Positions 16,116 to 27,022 of a DNA stretch of 64,000 nt are shown piece by piece (positions within the stretch are counted from its first letter, which is position 1; the number at the start of each line of letters is the position of its first letter). Source of the stretch: Uliginosibacterium aquaticum (GTDB taxonomy: Bacteria > Pseudomonadota > Gammaproteobacteria > Burkholderiales > Rhodocyclaceae). Position numbers and translations under genes: made by a program. The notes below the pieces were generated by a model, which saw nothing but the letters and a program-made list of their open reading frames with translations, had not been told where the DNA came from and made no database searches. The DNA lies in NCBI RefSeq assembly GCF_012972705.2, contig NZ_JABCSC020000002.1:744001-808000 (forward strand), read 5' to 3'.

Positions 16116-17339
16116 TCAGCGCAGGTTCACCAGGGTCTGCAGCACCTGATCCTGAGTCTTGATGGACTGGGCATTGGCCTGGTAGTTACGTTGAGCGGTA
16201 ATCATGTTGACCAGCTCAGCCGTGAGATCAACGTTGGACTCTTCCACCGAGCCAGCCGTAAGCTGCCCCAGGCTGCCAGTGCCGGGCGCGCCCACCAGCG
16301 GCTGGCCGGAAGTGGGCGATTCGCCCCACAGGTTATTGCCCAGGGAAAGCAGGCCTTGCGGATTGGCGAAATTCGCCAGTACGACCTGGCCAAGATTGCG
16401 CGTCTGGCCATTTGAGTAACGCCCCTGGATCACACCATCGTCACCAATGGTGATCCCGGAGAGACGACCCGAGGCGAAACCATCCTGAGTCTGGCGATTC
16501 ACCCCGAAGGAACTGCCGTACTGGGTGCTGCCGGTCAAATCGAAATCAACGCTGAAGGGCGTGACGGCGCCAGTCGTTACAGCCAAGCCTGCAATGGTCA
16601 CAGGCATGGCAGTGGTGAGCTGACCGGAGGTATCAAAGGTCACGGCAGTCGCCGCTCCGGTCGCACCACCATCAAGCGCGGTATACATGTCCCAATTACC
16701 GCTGCCCGCCGTGCGGAAATACATCGTCATGATGTGGGAGTTACCCAGGCTGTCGTACAGGGTGACCGAGGTCGACGAGTTGTAGGTGCTCGGATCCGGA
16801 CTGGCACTGCCCGCCACCCAGGCATTGGTCGGCACAGTGGAGCGCGAATCGAGGTTCAGCCCCATGGCGACCTCCGAGCTCTGTGCCGGCATCAGGTCGG
16901 CGGTGTCGATATAGATGCTGCTTGGACTGGCCGGCAAAATCTGGCCGGTAGAGCTCGCCGGATAGCCCGTGAGCTGATAACCCTGAGAGTTGATGATGTA
17001 GCCGTTCTTGTCGATCTGGAACTGACCGTTGCGGGTGTAGGCCACCGAGCCGCCGTTATCCATGCGGAAGAAACCGGAGCCATTGATGGCCACATCCAGC
17101 GGATTGTTGGTCGGCGTAATGTTGCCCTGATTGAAAACCTGGGCCACCTTGCCAATCTGGGTGCCGATCCCGATCGACACCCCGGCGGACGCGCCATTGA
17201 GCGCAGAGGCGTACACATCCGCGAACTGGGTGCCCGAGAGCTTGAAGCCCACGTTGCTGGCGTTGGCCACGTTGTTGCTGATGACGTCGAGCGCCTTGGA
17301 GGATGCGTTGAGGCCACTGAGGCCTTGCTGGAATGCCAT
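16116..17339 (-). CDS. flgE: Flagellar hook protein FlgE
   Basis: 407 aa, major subunit of the hook. MAFQQGLSGLNASSKALDVI and SNNVANASNVGFKLSGTQFA are the hook signature; NPLDVAINGSGFFRMDNGG and the C-terminal EESNVDLTAELVNMITAQRN complete the D0 domain. The middle (about 150-330) is Ser/Thr/Gly-rich, as in surface-exposed hook domains. Follows the hook-cap gene flgD, 14 bp away. Confidence 0.97.
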   Translation of the reverse strand: MAFQQGLSGLNASSKALDVISNNVANASNVGFKLSGTQFADVYASALNGASAGVSIGIGTQIGKVAQVFNQGNITPTNNPLDVAINGSGFFRMDNGGSVAYTRNGQFQIDKNGYIINSQGYQLTGYPASSTGQILPASPSSIYIDTADLMPAQSSEVAMGLNLDSRSTVPTNAWVAGSASPDPSTYNSSTSVTLYDSLGNSHIMTMYFRTAGSGNWDMYTALDGGATGAATAVTFDTSGQLTTAMPVTIAGLAVTTGAVTPFSVDFDLTGSTQYGSSFGVNRQTQDGFASGRLSGITIGDDGVIQGRYSNGQTRNLGQVVLANFANPQGLLSLGNNLWGESPTSGQPLVGAPGTGSLGQLTAGSVEESNVDLTAELVNMITAQRNYQANAQSIKTQDQVLQTLVNLR

Positions 17340-17353
17340 GATCTGCTCCCGGA

Positions 17354-18043
17354 TTACAGAATGAGCTTGATGTCGCCCATCGAAACACGACCAAGCTGGG
17401 CGGAGTCGCCAAACTTGTTCACATCAACCTGCACTTCACTGCCACTGGTGACCACGCCGGTCACCGTACCCAACTCGAGTGCGGTGGCCCCCACCTTGAC
17501 GTCACCCTTGTAGGCCGTGACCTTCATGGTGTAGCTGCCATCCACCACAGCGGTGCCGGCATCGTTCTTGCCGTCCCACACGAAGTCATGCACGCCAGCC
17601 TCAAGCGCGCCCAACTCCATGTGCTTGATCTCCAGGCCGTTCTTGTCGCTGATGGTCACCGATACCTTGTCGGCCACGGCATCGAGTTGCACGCCACCCA
17701 TGCCTATGCTCTCGGTCACGACCATGCCGCTGCCCGGCACCAGCACCGCGTGGCCGACTAGATTGGCAGCCTGCAGTGCTTCGGAAGACTGCATGTTGCC
17801 CATCATGCTTTTGAGCGTTGCGTTAAGCCGCTCAATGCCATCCACCGTGCTGATCTGTGCAAGCTGAGAAGTGGTTTGCGCGTTGTCCATCGGGTTGAGC
17901 GGGTCCTGATTCTTGAGCTGGGTTGTCAGCAGCTTCAGAAAGCGCGACTGCTGCTCTTCGACCGTGCTTGTGGACGTCGTGCTCGTCTTGTTCAGCGAGG
18001 AATAGATATCCTGCGCGCTGGTACTGCTGCTGACGGTTGTCAT
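17354..18043 (-). CDS. flgD: Hook-capping protein FlgD
   Basis: 229 aa, scaffold that caps the growing hook. N-terminal QQSRFLKLLTTQLKNQDPLNPMDNAQ in two parts (FLKLLTTQLKNQDPLNPMDN) is diagnostic, followed by TSQLAQISTVDGIERLN. The C-terminal half has a FlgD Ig-like/Tudor layout (VHDFVWDGKNDAGTAVVDGS). Ser/Thr-rich leader of about 25 residues. In the expected place between flgC and flgE. Confidence 0.96.
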   Translation of the reverse strand: MTTVSSSTSAQDIYSSLNKTSTTSTSTVEEQQSRFLKLLTTQLKNQDPLNPMDNAQTTSQLAQISTVDGIERLNATLKSMMGNMQSSEALQAANLVGHAVLVPGSGMVVTESIGMGGVQLDAVADKVSVTISDKNGLEIKHMELGALEAGVHDFVWDGKNDAGTAVVDGSYTMKVTAYKGDVKVGATALELGTVTGVVTSGSEVQVDVNKFGDSAQLGRVSMGDIKLIL

Positions 18044-18073
18044 GTGCCTACTCCTGTCTTACCCGCCGATTGC

Positions 18074-18478
18074 TCAGCTCTGTCCAATGGCCAGCGTGCG
18101 CTGCAACAGCGTGCGGGCCGTATTCATCACCTCCGCGTTCGTCTGGTAGGAACGCGAAGCCGAAATCATGTTCACCATCTCTTCCACCACATCCACATTG
18201 GGCATGGTGACGTAACCCTTCTCGTCGGCCAGCGGGCTCTTCGGGTCGTAGAGCATGCGGCCGGGGGCTGCGCTCTCCACCACCTGCTGCACCTTCACGC
18301 CTTGCCCGCTCTGGCCCATATTCACGGCCTGGAAAACGACCTGCTTGGCCTTGTAAGGCTTGCCATCGGCCCCCACCGCGCTCTCGGCATTGGCCAGATT
18401 GCTGGCGGTGGTGTTCAGGCGCTGAGACTGCGCGCTGAGCGCCGAGCTGGCGATATTCAGAACATTGAACATGCTCAT
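18074..18478 (-). CDS. flgC: Flagellar proximal rod protein FlgC
   Basis: 134 aa, proximal rod. [20 protein letters not shown], then [18 protein letters not shown] and, near the C-terminus, [19 protein letters not shown]. The length is standard for FlgC. Located 14 bp after flgB. Confidence 0.97.
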   Translation of the reverse strand: MSMFNVLNIASSALSAQSQRLNTTASNLANAESAVGADGKPYKAKQVVFQAVNMGQSGQGVKVQQVVESAAPGRMLYDPKSPLADEKGYVTMPNVDVVEEMVNMISASRSYQTNAEVMNTARTLLQRTLAIGQS

Positions 18479-18492
18479 GATTCAGCCCCTGT

Positions 18493-18897
18493 TCACTGGC
18501 CCGACACGGCCTGCTGCATGGTGCGCAACAAGCCGTTGATGAAGGTAATGCTGGCCTCGTACTGCACCGAGTTTCCGGCAAAAGCCGCGCGCTCGGCATC
18601 CATGTTCACCGTATTGCCATCTACGCTCGATTGCGTTTCCGTGCGATACATCTGCTGCGGGAAAGTGCTCGTGCCACTCGCATTCAGGTGACGGCTGGCC
18701 GTCGTGCTGAGCGCAATCGGCTTGCCTGCACGCCCCAGCAGCGCACCGCTTAGCGCAGAGCCGAAATCGATGTCGCGTGCCTTGTAGTTAGGGGTATCCG
18801 CGTTGGCCATGTTGCCCGCAATCAGCTCCTGGCGATCGGCGCGCAGGTTGAGGGCGGTCTGGTGAAAGCGCAGGGCGTTATCGAGCTGGACGTTCAT
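18493..18897 (-). CDS. flgB: Flagellar proximal rod protein FlgB
   Basis: 134 aa from ATG at 18897, giving MNVQLDNALRFHQTALNLR, which aligns residue for residue with the E. coli FlgB N-terminus; GGAG lies 8 bp upstream. In-frame ATGs at 18915 and 18930 would add 6 or 11 residues and cannot be excluded. Contains AGNMANADTPNYKARDIDF, the rod signature. First gene of the flgBCDEFGHIJ operon, with a sigma-54-type promoter about 75 bp upstream. Confidence 0.93.
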   Translation of the reverse strand: MNVQLDNALRFHQTALNLRADRQELIAGNMANADTPNYKARDIDFGSALSGALLGRAGKPIALSTTASRHLNASGTSTFPQQMYRTETQSSVDGNTVNMDAERAAFAGNSVQYEASITFINGLLRTMQQAVSGQ

Positions 18898-18970
18898 CTC
18901 TTCAACTCCGTTCATGATCTCTTCAAACATATCCGTCGCTCCCGGCACACATCGGCCACTCGACGAACTC

Positions 18971-18989
18971 ATTGCAGCTTCTATGCCAA
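18971..18989 (-). promoter_or_regulatory. Predicted sigma-54 promoter of flgB operon
   Basis: Reverse-strand TTGGCATAGAAGCTGCAAT fits the RpoN pattern: GG, ten bases, GC, with TGGCA at -24 and CTGCA at -12. Predicted start about 65 bp before the flgB ATG. RpoN control of the rod/hook operon is usual in polar flagellates. Confidence 0.7.
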
Positions 18990-19145
18990 CCATCCTAAGC
19001 CCCGTATTACGGTCCGCAGACGGCGATAAAGCGGCAAAACCACCGGCTTTCCCGGCAGCCATCACCCAGCCTGCGGCAATGTTTGCCGGCAGGCTGAAAC
19101 GCCCCGGAATAGCCCCACAAGCACCCGCCTGTTTGACCCATCAGC

Positions 19146-19161
19146 TGGCGCGCGCTGTGCT
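19146..19161 (+). promoter_or_regulatory. Predicted sigma-54 promoter of flgA
   Basis: TGGCGCGCGCTGTGCT has the invariant GG-N10-GC spacing of RpoN promoters, about 30 bp before the flgA ATG and divergent from the flgB promoter. The -12 box (GTGCT) is less perfect than that of flgB. Confidence 0.5.
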
Positions 19162-19191
19162 TGAATCGGCCATCACCCATCCGGCGGCACC

Positions 19192-19872
19192 ATGCGCTCC
19201 CTCCTTCCCGGCCTCCTCCTGCTGCTTAGTTGTCTTGCCCCCTGCACCGCCCATGCAGAGGACCAACTCGGCCCGGCACTGCAGCGTTTTCTGGCAGCCC
19301 GCAGCGCCAGCCTGCCCGGCAAGGTCACGATTGAAATCGGGCGCTATCCACTGAGCGAGAAACTCATCGCCTGCCAGCGCTGGGAACTCTTCCTGCCTGA
19401 AGGCGGCCGCCCCTGGGGACGCATATCGGTTGGCGCCCGCTGCCAGGCGGGGCCCCAACAAGCCCTTTACATCCCCTCCCGAATCAAGGTGGAAGGCCAG
19501 ATGCTGGTAGCGGCCCGCCAGATTCCACTCGGCGCAACGCTCACCGAGCACGATATGAAGCTCGTCGAAGGAGAGCTGAGCAACCAGGCAGCGGATGTAC
19601 TCAGCACGCCAACTGAGGCCCTCGGGCGCACCAGTCGGGCCAGCATCGCCGCCGGCCGGCCCTTGCAACGCAGCCTGCTGCGCAGCGAAGCCATCATCGA
19701 AGCCGGTCAGGAGGTCCGCGTGGAAATCCGGGCCGGCAGCCTGCAGGTGAGCAACCAGGGGATTGCCATCAGCAGCGCCGGGCGCGGCGAAACGCTGCGC
19801 GTCCGCCTGCCCAACGGCAAGATCGTGCGCGGGATAGCGAGCGAGGCCGGCTTGGTCGAAGTTCAGCTCTGA
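19192..19872 (+). CDS. flgA: Flagellar P-ring assembly chaperone FlgA
   Basis: 226 aa. Signal peptide MRSLLPGLLLLLSCLAPCTA, cleavage near AHA. It has an SAF-type domain (VAARQIPLGATLTEHDMKLV) and C-terminal GQEVRVEIRAGSLQVSNQG with LRVRLPNGKIVRGIA, typical of FlgA. It helps FlgI assemble in the periplasm. Divergent from flgB, which is a common arrangement. Confidence 0.95.
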   Translation: MRSLLPGLLLLLSCLAPCTAHAEDQLGPALQRFLAARSASLPGKVTIEIGRYPLSEKLIACQRWELFLPEGGRPWGRISVGARCQAGPQQALYIPSRIKVEGQMLVAARQIPLGATLTEHDMKLVEGELSNQAADVLSTPTEALGRTSRASIAAGRPLQRSLLRSEAIIEAGQEVRVEIRAGSLQVSNQGIAISSAGRGETLRVRLPNGKIVRGIASEAGLVEVQL

Positions 19873-19949
19873 CCCGATTCCTGCCGCCAGGCCTGCTGTG
19901 CTCTGCCCCGGAGCACCGGCAGCCCCTTGCCGTGGATTGCAAAAAAATC

Positions 19950-19976
19950 TAAAGTTTTTCCCCAGAGGCCCGATAA
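19950..19976 (+). promoter_or_regulatory. Sigma-28 (FliA) promoter of flgMN
   Basis: TAAAGTTT, an 11-bp spacer, then CCCGATAA: one mismatch from the FliA consensus TAAAGTTT-N11-GCCGATAA. Predicted transcription starts about 85 bp before the flgM GTG. It fits flgM being a late-class gene under the sigma factor it inhibits. Confidence 0.88.
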
Positions 19977-20069
19977 GGCAGTCATGGCATCACGAATGCC
20001 TGTTAAAAAATCAGTGGCTTGCGTGCCCTGCCAGTGCACCGCACATGCCTCGAGCCGAAGGGAAACGCC

Positions 20070-20375
20070 GTGAAAATCGAGAATTCAGTCACTTCGCCAG
20101 GATCGGTCAGCACCTCAAAACCCCGATCTACCCGCGAATCCTCCACCAGCTCCGCTTCGGCCAGCCCGTCGCAGGTGCAACTTTCCAACCTTGCCAGCAA
20201 TCTGCAAAAGCTGGAGCAAGCCATTGCCGAAACACCGGTTGTCGATAGCGGCAAAGTCGACGAGATCAAGAGCGCCATTGCTCAAGGGCAGTTCAAGGTC
20301 AATCCGGACAAGGTCGCCGATGGTCTGCTCGACAGCGTGCGCCAGATGCTCGCCGCCCAACCCCGTAGCGCGTGA
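20070..20375 (+). CDS. flgM: Anti-sigma-28 factor FlgM
   Basis: 101 aa. Binds and inhibits FliA until exported through the finished hook. GTG start at 20070 with AAGGGA upstream gives the usual short, Ser/Thr-rich disordered N-terminus (VKIENSVTSPGSVSTS) and the C-terminal helices KVDEIKSAIAQGQFKVNPD and VADGLLDSVRQML that match FlgM. The frame is open 17 codons upstream, but that extension does not resemble the family. Its stop overlaps the flgN start. Confidence 0.93.
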   Translation: MKIENSVTSPGSVSTSKPRSTRESSTSSASASPSQVQLSNLASNLQKLEQAIAETPVVDSGKVDEIKSAIAQGQFKVNPDKVADGLLDSVRQMLAAQPRSA

Positions 20376-20851
20376 GCCCAGCTGCCGACCATAGCGCGCT
20401 GCGCCAGCGCCTGCTCGCCCTGCTGATTGCTGAAACCCAGCAGGTACGGGATTTCGTCGCCGTTCTCGAACAGGAAAGAAAGATCCTGGGCGAGCGCGAC
20501 GTCGAGCCATTGTTTGCCCTCTCGGAACACAAGAACCGCTACGCCCGCCTGCTCCAGCAAAGCGCAGACGCCCGCACCAGCCTGCTCGGCCAGGCTGCGC
20601 TGAAGCATGACAAGAGCGGCGTGGAAAGTCTGCTTGGCGATCCAGCCAATCCGGTCTGGAACAACTACCTGAAGGCTGTCGCCGAGGCCCGTGCCCTGAA
20701 TCAGGCCAATGGTGCCTTGCTCACCGAGCGCCTCGCCCACAATCATCAAGCCCTTGCCATTCTTATGGCGCACTCCGACCAGCCCACAGTCTATGGGCCG
20801 GACGGTGCCGCCCGCACCCGCCCTGGCTCACGCCTGCTGGGTAGCTACTAA
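20372..20851 (+). CDS. flgN: Flagellar export chaperone FlgN
   Basis: 159 aa, helical chaperone for hook-filament junction proteins FlgK and FlgL. GTG start overlaps the flgM stop by 4 nt (GTGA). Seen: long amphipathic helices (LLALLIAETQQVRDFVAVLE), NHQALAIL, and a disordered C-terminal tail with TVYGPDGAA, frequently found in FlgN. Position after flgM is diagnostic; sequence alone is weakly conserved. Confidence 0.88.
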   Translation: MSPAADHSALRQRLLALLIAETQQVRDFVAVLEQERKILGERDVEPLFALSEHKNRYARLLQQSADARTSLLGQAALKHDKSGVESLLGDPANPVWNNYLKAVAEARALNQANGALLTERLAHNHQALAILMAHSDQPTVYGPDGAARTRPGSRLLGSY

Positions 20852-21144
20852 GTCCCGGGCCATCTCGCCCGGCACCGCTCAGCCCCACCTGAACGGCACG
20901 TCTGCTGATCAACGTACGCGCTCTTGCCTGAACACCGGCCGCATCAAAGATTGCTGCACAGATCTGCTCGAGCACTGACCGAGCGCCTCTACAGTAATAG
21001 CTTCAGCCACACACCGACATTTTTCGGCAGAGGGCATCCATCCGAAGGCGAAGCGGCCTGCCATTTTTGCGAGATCCGTATCAGCAACGCCTGCTTTTTT
21101 TATGTCGTTTTACAGATTCCAGCGGGCCTCTGAGCCAAGCGCAT

Positions 21145-22038
21145 TCATGGAGCCTTCCCGCCCGGCACCAGACGTATGTTCTCCGGCGTTCCCAGCGCTC
21201 CATCCGCATCCGGCACCTGGCGCACACCTTCGGGCTGCCGCGGCGCGCCGAGCACTTCTGTCGTGGTCACCGGTGCTTCAGCCACTTCGGGCGCCATCGA
21301 TTCAATCTGGATGGTTACTCGCCGATTGCGGGCCCGCCCCTCCGGGGTGGAATTGTCTGCCACGGGCCTCTGATCGCCATAGCCTGCCGCCGTCATGCGT
21401 TCAGCACTGACGCCGGAAGCCACAAACAGGCGCACCACGGACGAAGCACGCACCGCCGACAGCTCCCAATTGGAAGGGAATAGCGCAGTAGAGATCGGGA
21501 GGTTGTCGGTATGCCCTTCGACCTTGATCGGAAAACTGCCCACGGCAATCACTTCGGCTACGGCACGCAAAGCGCGCACGGCTTCGGGCCCCAACTGAGC
21601 CTCTGCCGGGTTAAAGAGGGCGCTGGCATTGATTTCAATGGCAATGCCATTCACTCCCTCGGTGACCCGCACCTGACCACCGCGCACCAAGGGCTCCAGC
21701 ACCCGTTTGACCTCCTCGGCCATGCTGCGCATCTTCTGCCGATACTCGGTACGCCGCGCTTCGGTCTGCGTATCCGAGCGGCTCTGCCGGGTCACTACAG
21801 GCATGATCGGCGTGCCCGTCGCCTGCGGCGGCGCCACGATGGCTGCAGCCTGCTCGTTGGTCGCGCTGCGAAAAGCCTGCACCATGGAGCTGGACAAGAC
21901 CCGGTACTTGCCCTCATTCACCGAGCTGATTGCATACATCACGACGAAAAAGGCGAACAGCAAGGTGATGAAGTCCGCGTAGGACACCAGCCAGCGCTCG
22001 TGATTCTCATGCTCTTCTTCGTGCTGACGGCGGGCCAT
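21145..22038 (-). CDS. motD: Flagellar stator-type protein MotD (MotB family)
   Basis: 297 aa. N-terminal cytoplasmic stretch rich in His/Glu, one membrane helix FITLLFAFFVVMYAISSV preceded by SYAD with the proton-channel Asp, then an OmpA-like peptidoglycan-binding domain (EGHTDNLPIS, ELSAVRASSVVRLF, DQRPVADNSTPEGRARNRR). The Pro-rich C-terminal tail of about 45 residues is more typical of MotD than MotB. Partner motC/motA is not adjacent; upstream is dapB, ended by its own terminator. Confidence 0.9.
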   Translation of the reverse strand: MARRQHEEEHENHERWLVSYADFITLLFAFFVVMYAISSVNEGKYRVLSSSMVQAFRSATNEQAAAIVAPPQATGTPIMPVVTRQSRSDTQTEARRTEYRQKMRSMAEEVKRVLEPLVRGGQVRVTEGVNGIAIEINASALFNPAEAQLGPEAVRALRAVAEVIAVGSFPIKVEGHTDNLPISTALFPSNWELSAVRASSVVRLFVASGVSAERMTAAGYGDQRPVADNSTPEGRARNRRVTIQIESMAPEVAEAPVTTTEVLGAPRQPEGVRQVPDADGALGTPENIRLVPGGKAP

Positions 22039-22101
22039 GCCTGCTCCGGAAAGGGTGAACGACTCCCTTGGTTTACGGCAGGTAGCCCTCCGCCCTTGAG
22101 G

Positions 22102-22135
22102 CAGGCAAACAAAAGGCCGGGCAAGCCCGGCCTTT
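22102..22135 (-). terminator. Intrinsic terminator of dapB
   Basis: On the reverse strand an 11-bp stem (AAAGGCCGGGC / GCCCGGCCTTT) is followed by TTTTGTTTG. It lies between the dapB stop and motD, so it insulates motD from dapB. Confidence 0.9.
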
Positions 22136-22155
22136 GATCTGGCTGAAGTGCCTGA

Positions 22156-23404
<1,249 letters not shown>

Positions 23405-23521
23405 TCGGACAAACTCTCGTGACATCGACAGGGACGGGGCCCGGCCATCGGCCCGGCCCCGGAAGATTCCAAGAACACCGCCCGGACTATATCATACGGG
23501 CCTTACTGACCGGAGACCGCG

Positions 23522-23962
23522 ATGCCGCCACCCCATAGCCTCAAGGAGTCAGGGCTCAAGACAACCTTGCCGCGCCTGAAGATCCTCGACCTGTTCCAGC
23601 GAACCAGCGAGCGCCATCTCTCCGCCGAAGACGTCTATCGCCTTTTGCTGGCTGAAGAAATGGATGTTGGCCTGGCCACCATCTACCGTGTGCTAACCCA
23701 GTTCGAGCAAGCTGGTCTGCTGCAACGCCATCACTTTGAAACCGGCAAGGCCGTGTTCGAGCTCAACAAGGGCGACCATCACGATCACATCGTGTGCATG
23801 GACTGCGGCCGCATCGAGGAGTTCTTCGATCCGGAAATCGAGGCGCGTCAGAACGCCATCGCGATCGAAAAGGGATTCAAGGTGCGCGAACATGCCATGT
23901 ATCTCTACGCCGAATGCACCAAAACCGACTGCGAAAACCGCAAGGGCCGCAAGAAGGCTTGA
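23522..23962 (+). CDS. fur: Ferric uptake regulator Fur
   Basis: 146 aa, Fe(II)-dependent repressor. N-terminal winged helix ([37 protein letters not shown]), metal-site cluster [16 protein letters not shown] and C-terminal CTKTDC, i.e. two CxxC-type zinc pairs. Standard length. The 117-bp gap to bamE contains the promoters, but I saw no clear 19-bp Fur box there. Confidence 0.97.
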   Translation: MPPPHSLKESGLKTTLPRLKILDLFQRTSERHLSAEDVYRLLLAEEMDVGLATIYRVLTQFEQAGLLQRHHFETGKAVFELNKGDHHDHIVCMDCGRIEEFFDPEIEARQNAIAIEKGFKVREHAMYLYAECTKTDCENRKGRKKA

Positions 23963-24058
23963 TCCCGCCATCGACGGCGCACCTGCGGGCAATCCTCCCG
24001 TCCGCCATCAAGTAGCGGCCGTAGCTGGCCGTTAGCCGGAGAGGATCCTCCCCTGCTG

Positions 24059-26974
24059 GTGGCCCGCCCTGTGAAACCAGATCTATTCCGACCTGCCCTT
24101 CCCGCTCTCGGCACGCTGCTGGGCGTGCTGCTGGCATGGTCTCTCGGGCAGGACGGGTTTGGCCTGGCCATCCTGGCGCTGGCGGGCTGCCTCACCGGCA
24201 GTCTCGCCTCCATGCCCCCACGCAGCGCAGCACCGCCTGCCAATCTCGAAGCGCTTATCCAGAACCTGCTCGACGTACTGCCCGAACCCTTCTACATCAA
24301 GGATGGGCAGAGCCGTTACCTGCTGATAAACCGCGCTTTCCTGCGTTCCAACCGACTGGAGCGCGAACAGGTGATCGGCCGCACCCCAGAGGAAGTTTTC
24401 GGCACCGAGTACGGCGCCATGGTGCGCGCCGAAGACGGCTTGATCCTTGCCGGGCAGAAAATCTTCAAGGACGAGCACGGCCCGCATCCTGTCACCGGAG
24501 AGGAGCGCCACCAACTCGTCAATAAGGAGCGGATCGACTGGTTCGACGGCCAGCCCGTCATCGTCGGTGCCAATATCAATATCACTCGCTGGCGCAGCAG
24601 CGAGCAGGCGCTGGAAGAGGAAAAAGCCCGTCGCCGACGCATCCAGGCCTTCATCCAGCGCCTCATCGACGTGATTCCTGATCCGGTCTACCTCAAGGAT
24701 GAGCAGCGCCACTTTGTAATGGTGAATGAGGCTTTCGCAGAGGAGCGTGGCCGGCCACGCGAGGAATTGCTGGGCCTGACCTCCTACGATCTCGCCAGCG
24801 ACCCCAGCTCGGCCGCTCTGGCCGCCAAAGAAGATGATCAGGTGCTGGCCGGCGGCGAGATCGACAAGGAACAGCACACGACCAACGCACGGGGTGAGGA
24901 ATGCTTCCGGATCGTGCGCAAGCGTCGTCTGGAGAATGCTGACGGCAAGGTACTGGTACTCGGCGCGCATTTTTACATCACCAAGTGGAAGCTCGCCGAA
25001 CGCGCCCTGCAGGCGGCGGTGGAACGCGAACAGGCGCTCCTGCAGCGCACCCGGGAATTCACTCAGCGCCTGATCGACGTGATTCCGCAACCGGTGTACG
25101 TGAAGGATGCCGACAGCCGCTATCTGCTGGTCAATACGGCCATGGCCAAGGACTCCGGCCGCAGCGCAGCCGAGCTGATCGGCTGTGGGCCGGCCGAGCT
25201 GGGGGCCGGGGCGGAGTACGTCAGTCTGGTCCGTGAGGAAGATCGCCAGGTACTGGAAGGCACCCTCCAGATTCACAAGGAAGAACACATCACCCATCCC
25301 TATACCGGCAAGGAAGCCTTCCGCATGATTGCGAAAACTTCCTGCGCCGGCGTGGATGGACAGGCAGTGATCGTCGGTACCAATTTCGACATCACGCCCT
25401 GGCGCACCGCCGAAGCCGCACTGCAGATCGCACTCCAGAGCCAGACGCAGTTGCTGGCCTTCCTCCAGGAAGTGTTTGATGCCCTGCCTACTCCGCTTTT
25501 TGTAGAGGACGCAAACGGCAGCTTCGTGATGGTCAACCGCGCCCTGGGACGCATGTTCGAACGTGATCCAGTGGCCCTGATCGGCCAGCAGCCACGGGCA
25601 TTCGGCCTGCCTCCGGTGCCGGACATGGCCGACGCTAGCCAGGAACTGCAGATCCTGCAGCGCCCGCTGAGCCTGCGCCCACAGGGCGGCAGCCTGCACC
25701 ACTACGTGCTGCTGGACACGCTCGGCAAGGGTGCGGACGGTGAGCCGGTGCGCATCGGCGTGCTCTCGGATATCACATCCCTGCGCGAGACTGAAGCCCG
25801 CTGGCAGCAGGCCAAGGAAGAGGCCGAGCGCGCCAGCGCAGCCAAGTCCCTGTTCCTCGCCAACATGAGTCACGAGATCCGCACCCCGATCTCCGGCGTG
25901 ATCGGCACACTGCGGCTGGCCATGCGTGACAAGCAACTCACCGGCCCGGTACGGGATTTCGTCGCCACCGGCCTGTCAAGCGCCGAATCGCTCCTCGGCA
26001 TCATCAACGACATCCTCGATTTCTCGAAGATCGAAGCCGGGGAGCTGAAGATCGAAAGTGTTTCCCTGGATCTTCACCGGCTTCTCGACGACACCGTGCA
26101 GATCATGCGCCACAATGCGCAGAACAAGGGACTGCGCTTCACCCTCGACATGGGGCCACGGGTGCCGCGCTGGATCATCGGCGACCCGGTACGCATCCGT
26201 CAGGTACTCACCAACCTGATCGGCAACGCGATCAAGTTCACCCAGCAAGGCAAGATCTCGGTCCAGGTCGACTGCGATCAGGAGGCGGACGGACAAGCCA
26301 GCCTGCTCTTCGCCGTAAAGGACACCGGACTGGGCATCCCGCCTGAAGCGCTGGGCCGCCTGTTCCATAAATTCCAGCAAGCCGATGCCTCCACCTCGCG
26401 CAAATTCGGTGGCACCGGCCTCGGCCTGGCGATCTGCCGCCAGCTCGTCGAAGCAATGGGCGGCAGCATCGGCGTAGAAAGCCGCGAGCAGGAGGGCAGC
26501 ACTTTCCGCTTCACCCTGCCCCTCACCCTGCCACAGCAAGGCATGGATCAGGCCACCGCAAGCATGCCGCTGCCTGCGGCCCGGCATGCCTTGCGCATTC
26601 TCTGTGCCGAGGACTCCAGCACCAACCGTCTGATCCTGCGCGCCCTGCTCGAAGAAATGGGGCATCGCCCGGTGTTCGCCGAAAATGGGCTCGAAGCCGT
26701 CCGCACCCTGGCCCGCGAAGAATTTGATCTGGTCTTGATGGATGGGCGCATGCCCGAAATGGATGGCCCGGAAGCCACGCGCGCAATTCGTGCCGGCGGC
26801 CTGCCCGAGCATCCGGTACGCCAGCCGCAGATTCCGATCATCGCACTGACCGCCAACGCCAGCGTGGAAGACCGTGACGACTACCTCGCCGCCGGGATGA
26901 ACGACTTCCTCACCAAGCCGATCGATGAGCAGCAGTTGCACACCGCACTGGCCCGCTACCAACCCGCAGGCTGA
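24059..26974 (+). CDS. Hybrid sensor histidine kinase with four PAS modules and a receiver domain
   Basis: 971 aa from a GTG at 24059; a second GTG five codons on is possible and neither has a strong ribosome site. Hydrophobic hairpin at about 12-48. PAS modules start near residues 65, 197, 333 and 467; the first three match the module family of the two upstream cyclases, the fourth is diverged. HisKA at about 590 ([18 protein letters not shown], His present), HATPase ([37 protein letters not shown]), then a receiver ([13 protein letters not shown], phospho-acceptor in [22 protein letters not shown]). No Hpt domain or cognate regulator is adjacent. Confidence 0.93.
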   Translation: MARPVKPDLFRPALPALGTLLGVLLAWSLGQDGFGLAILALAGCLTGSLASMPPRSAAPPANLEALIQNLLDVLPEPFYIKDGQSRYLLINRAFLRSNRLEREQVIGRTPEEVFGTEYGAMVRAEDGLILAGQKIFKDEHGPHPVTGEERHQLVNKERIDWFDGQPVIVGANINITRWRSSEQALEEEKARRRRIQAFIQRLIDVIPDPVYLKDEQRHFVMVNEAFAEERGRPREELLGLTSYDLASDPSSAALAAKEDDQVLAGGEIDKEQHTTNARGEECFRIVRKRRLENADGKVLVLGAHFYITKWKLAERALQAAVEREQALLQRTREFTQRLIDVIPQPVYVKDADSRYLLVNTAMAKDSGRSAAELIGCGPAELGAGAEYVSLVREEDRQVLEGTLQIHKEEHITHPYTGKEAFRMIAKTSCAGVDGQAVIVGTNFDITPWRTAEAALQIALQSQTQLLAFLQEVFDALPTPLFVEDANGSFVMVNRALGRMFERDPVALIGQQPRAFGLPPVPDMADASQELQILQRPLSLRPQGGSLHHYVLLDTLGKGADGEPVRIGVLSDITSLRETEARWQQAKEEAERASAAKSLFLANMSHEIRTPISGVIGTLRLAMRDKQLTGPVRDFVATGLSSAESLLGIINDILDFSKIEAGELKIESVSLDLHRLLDDTVQIMRHNAQNKGLRFTLDMGPRVPRWIIGDPVRIRQVLTNLIGNAIKFTQQGKISVQVDCDQEADGQASLLFAVKDTGLGIPPEALGRLFHKFQQADASTSRKFGGTGLGLAICRQLVEAMGGSIGVESREQEGSTFRFTLPLTLPQQGMDQATASMPLPAARHALRILCAEDSSTNRLILRALLEEMGHRPVFAENGLEAVRTLAREEFDLVLMDGRMPEMDGPEATRAIRAGGLPEHPVRQPQIPIIALTANASVEDRDDYLAAGMNDFLTKPIDEQQLHTALARYQPAG

Positions 26975-27022
26975 ATGCTTGTGCGCAAGATGATGGACCG
27001 GCGTTGAGCCAGCCCACCCGCC

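Noticed and set aside
23405..23521. Fur box in the bamE-fur gap
   Set aside because: No convincing 19-bp GATAAT-type palindrome was found.
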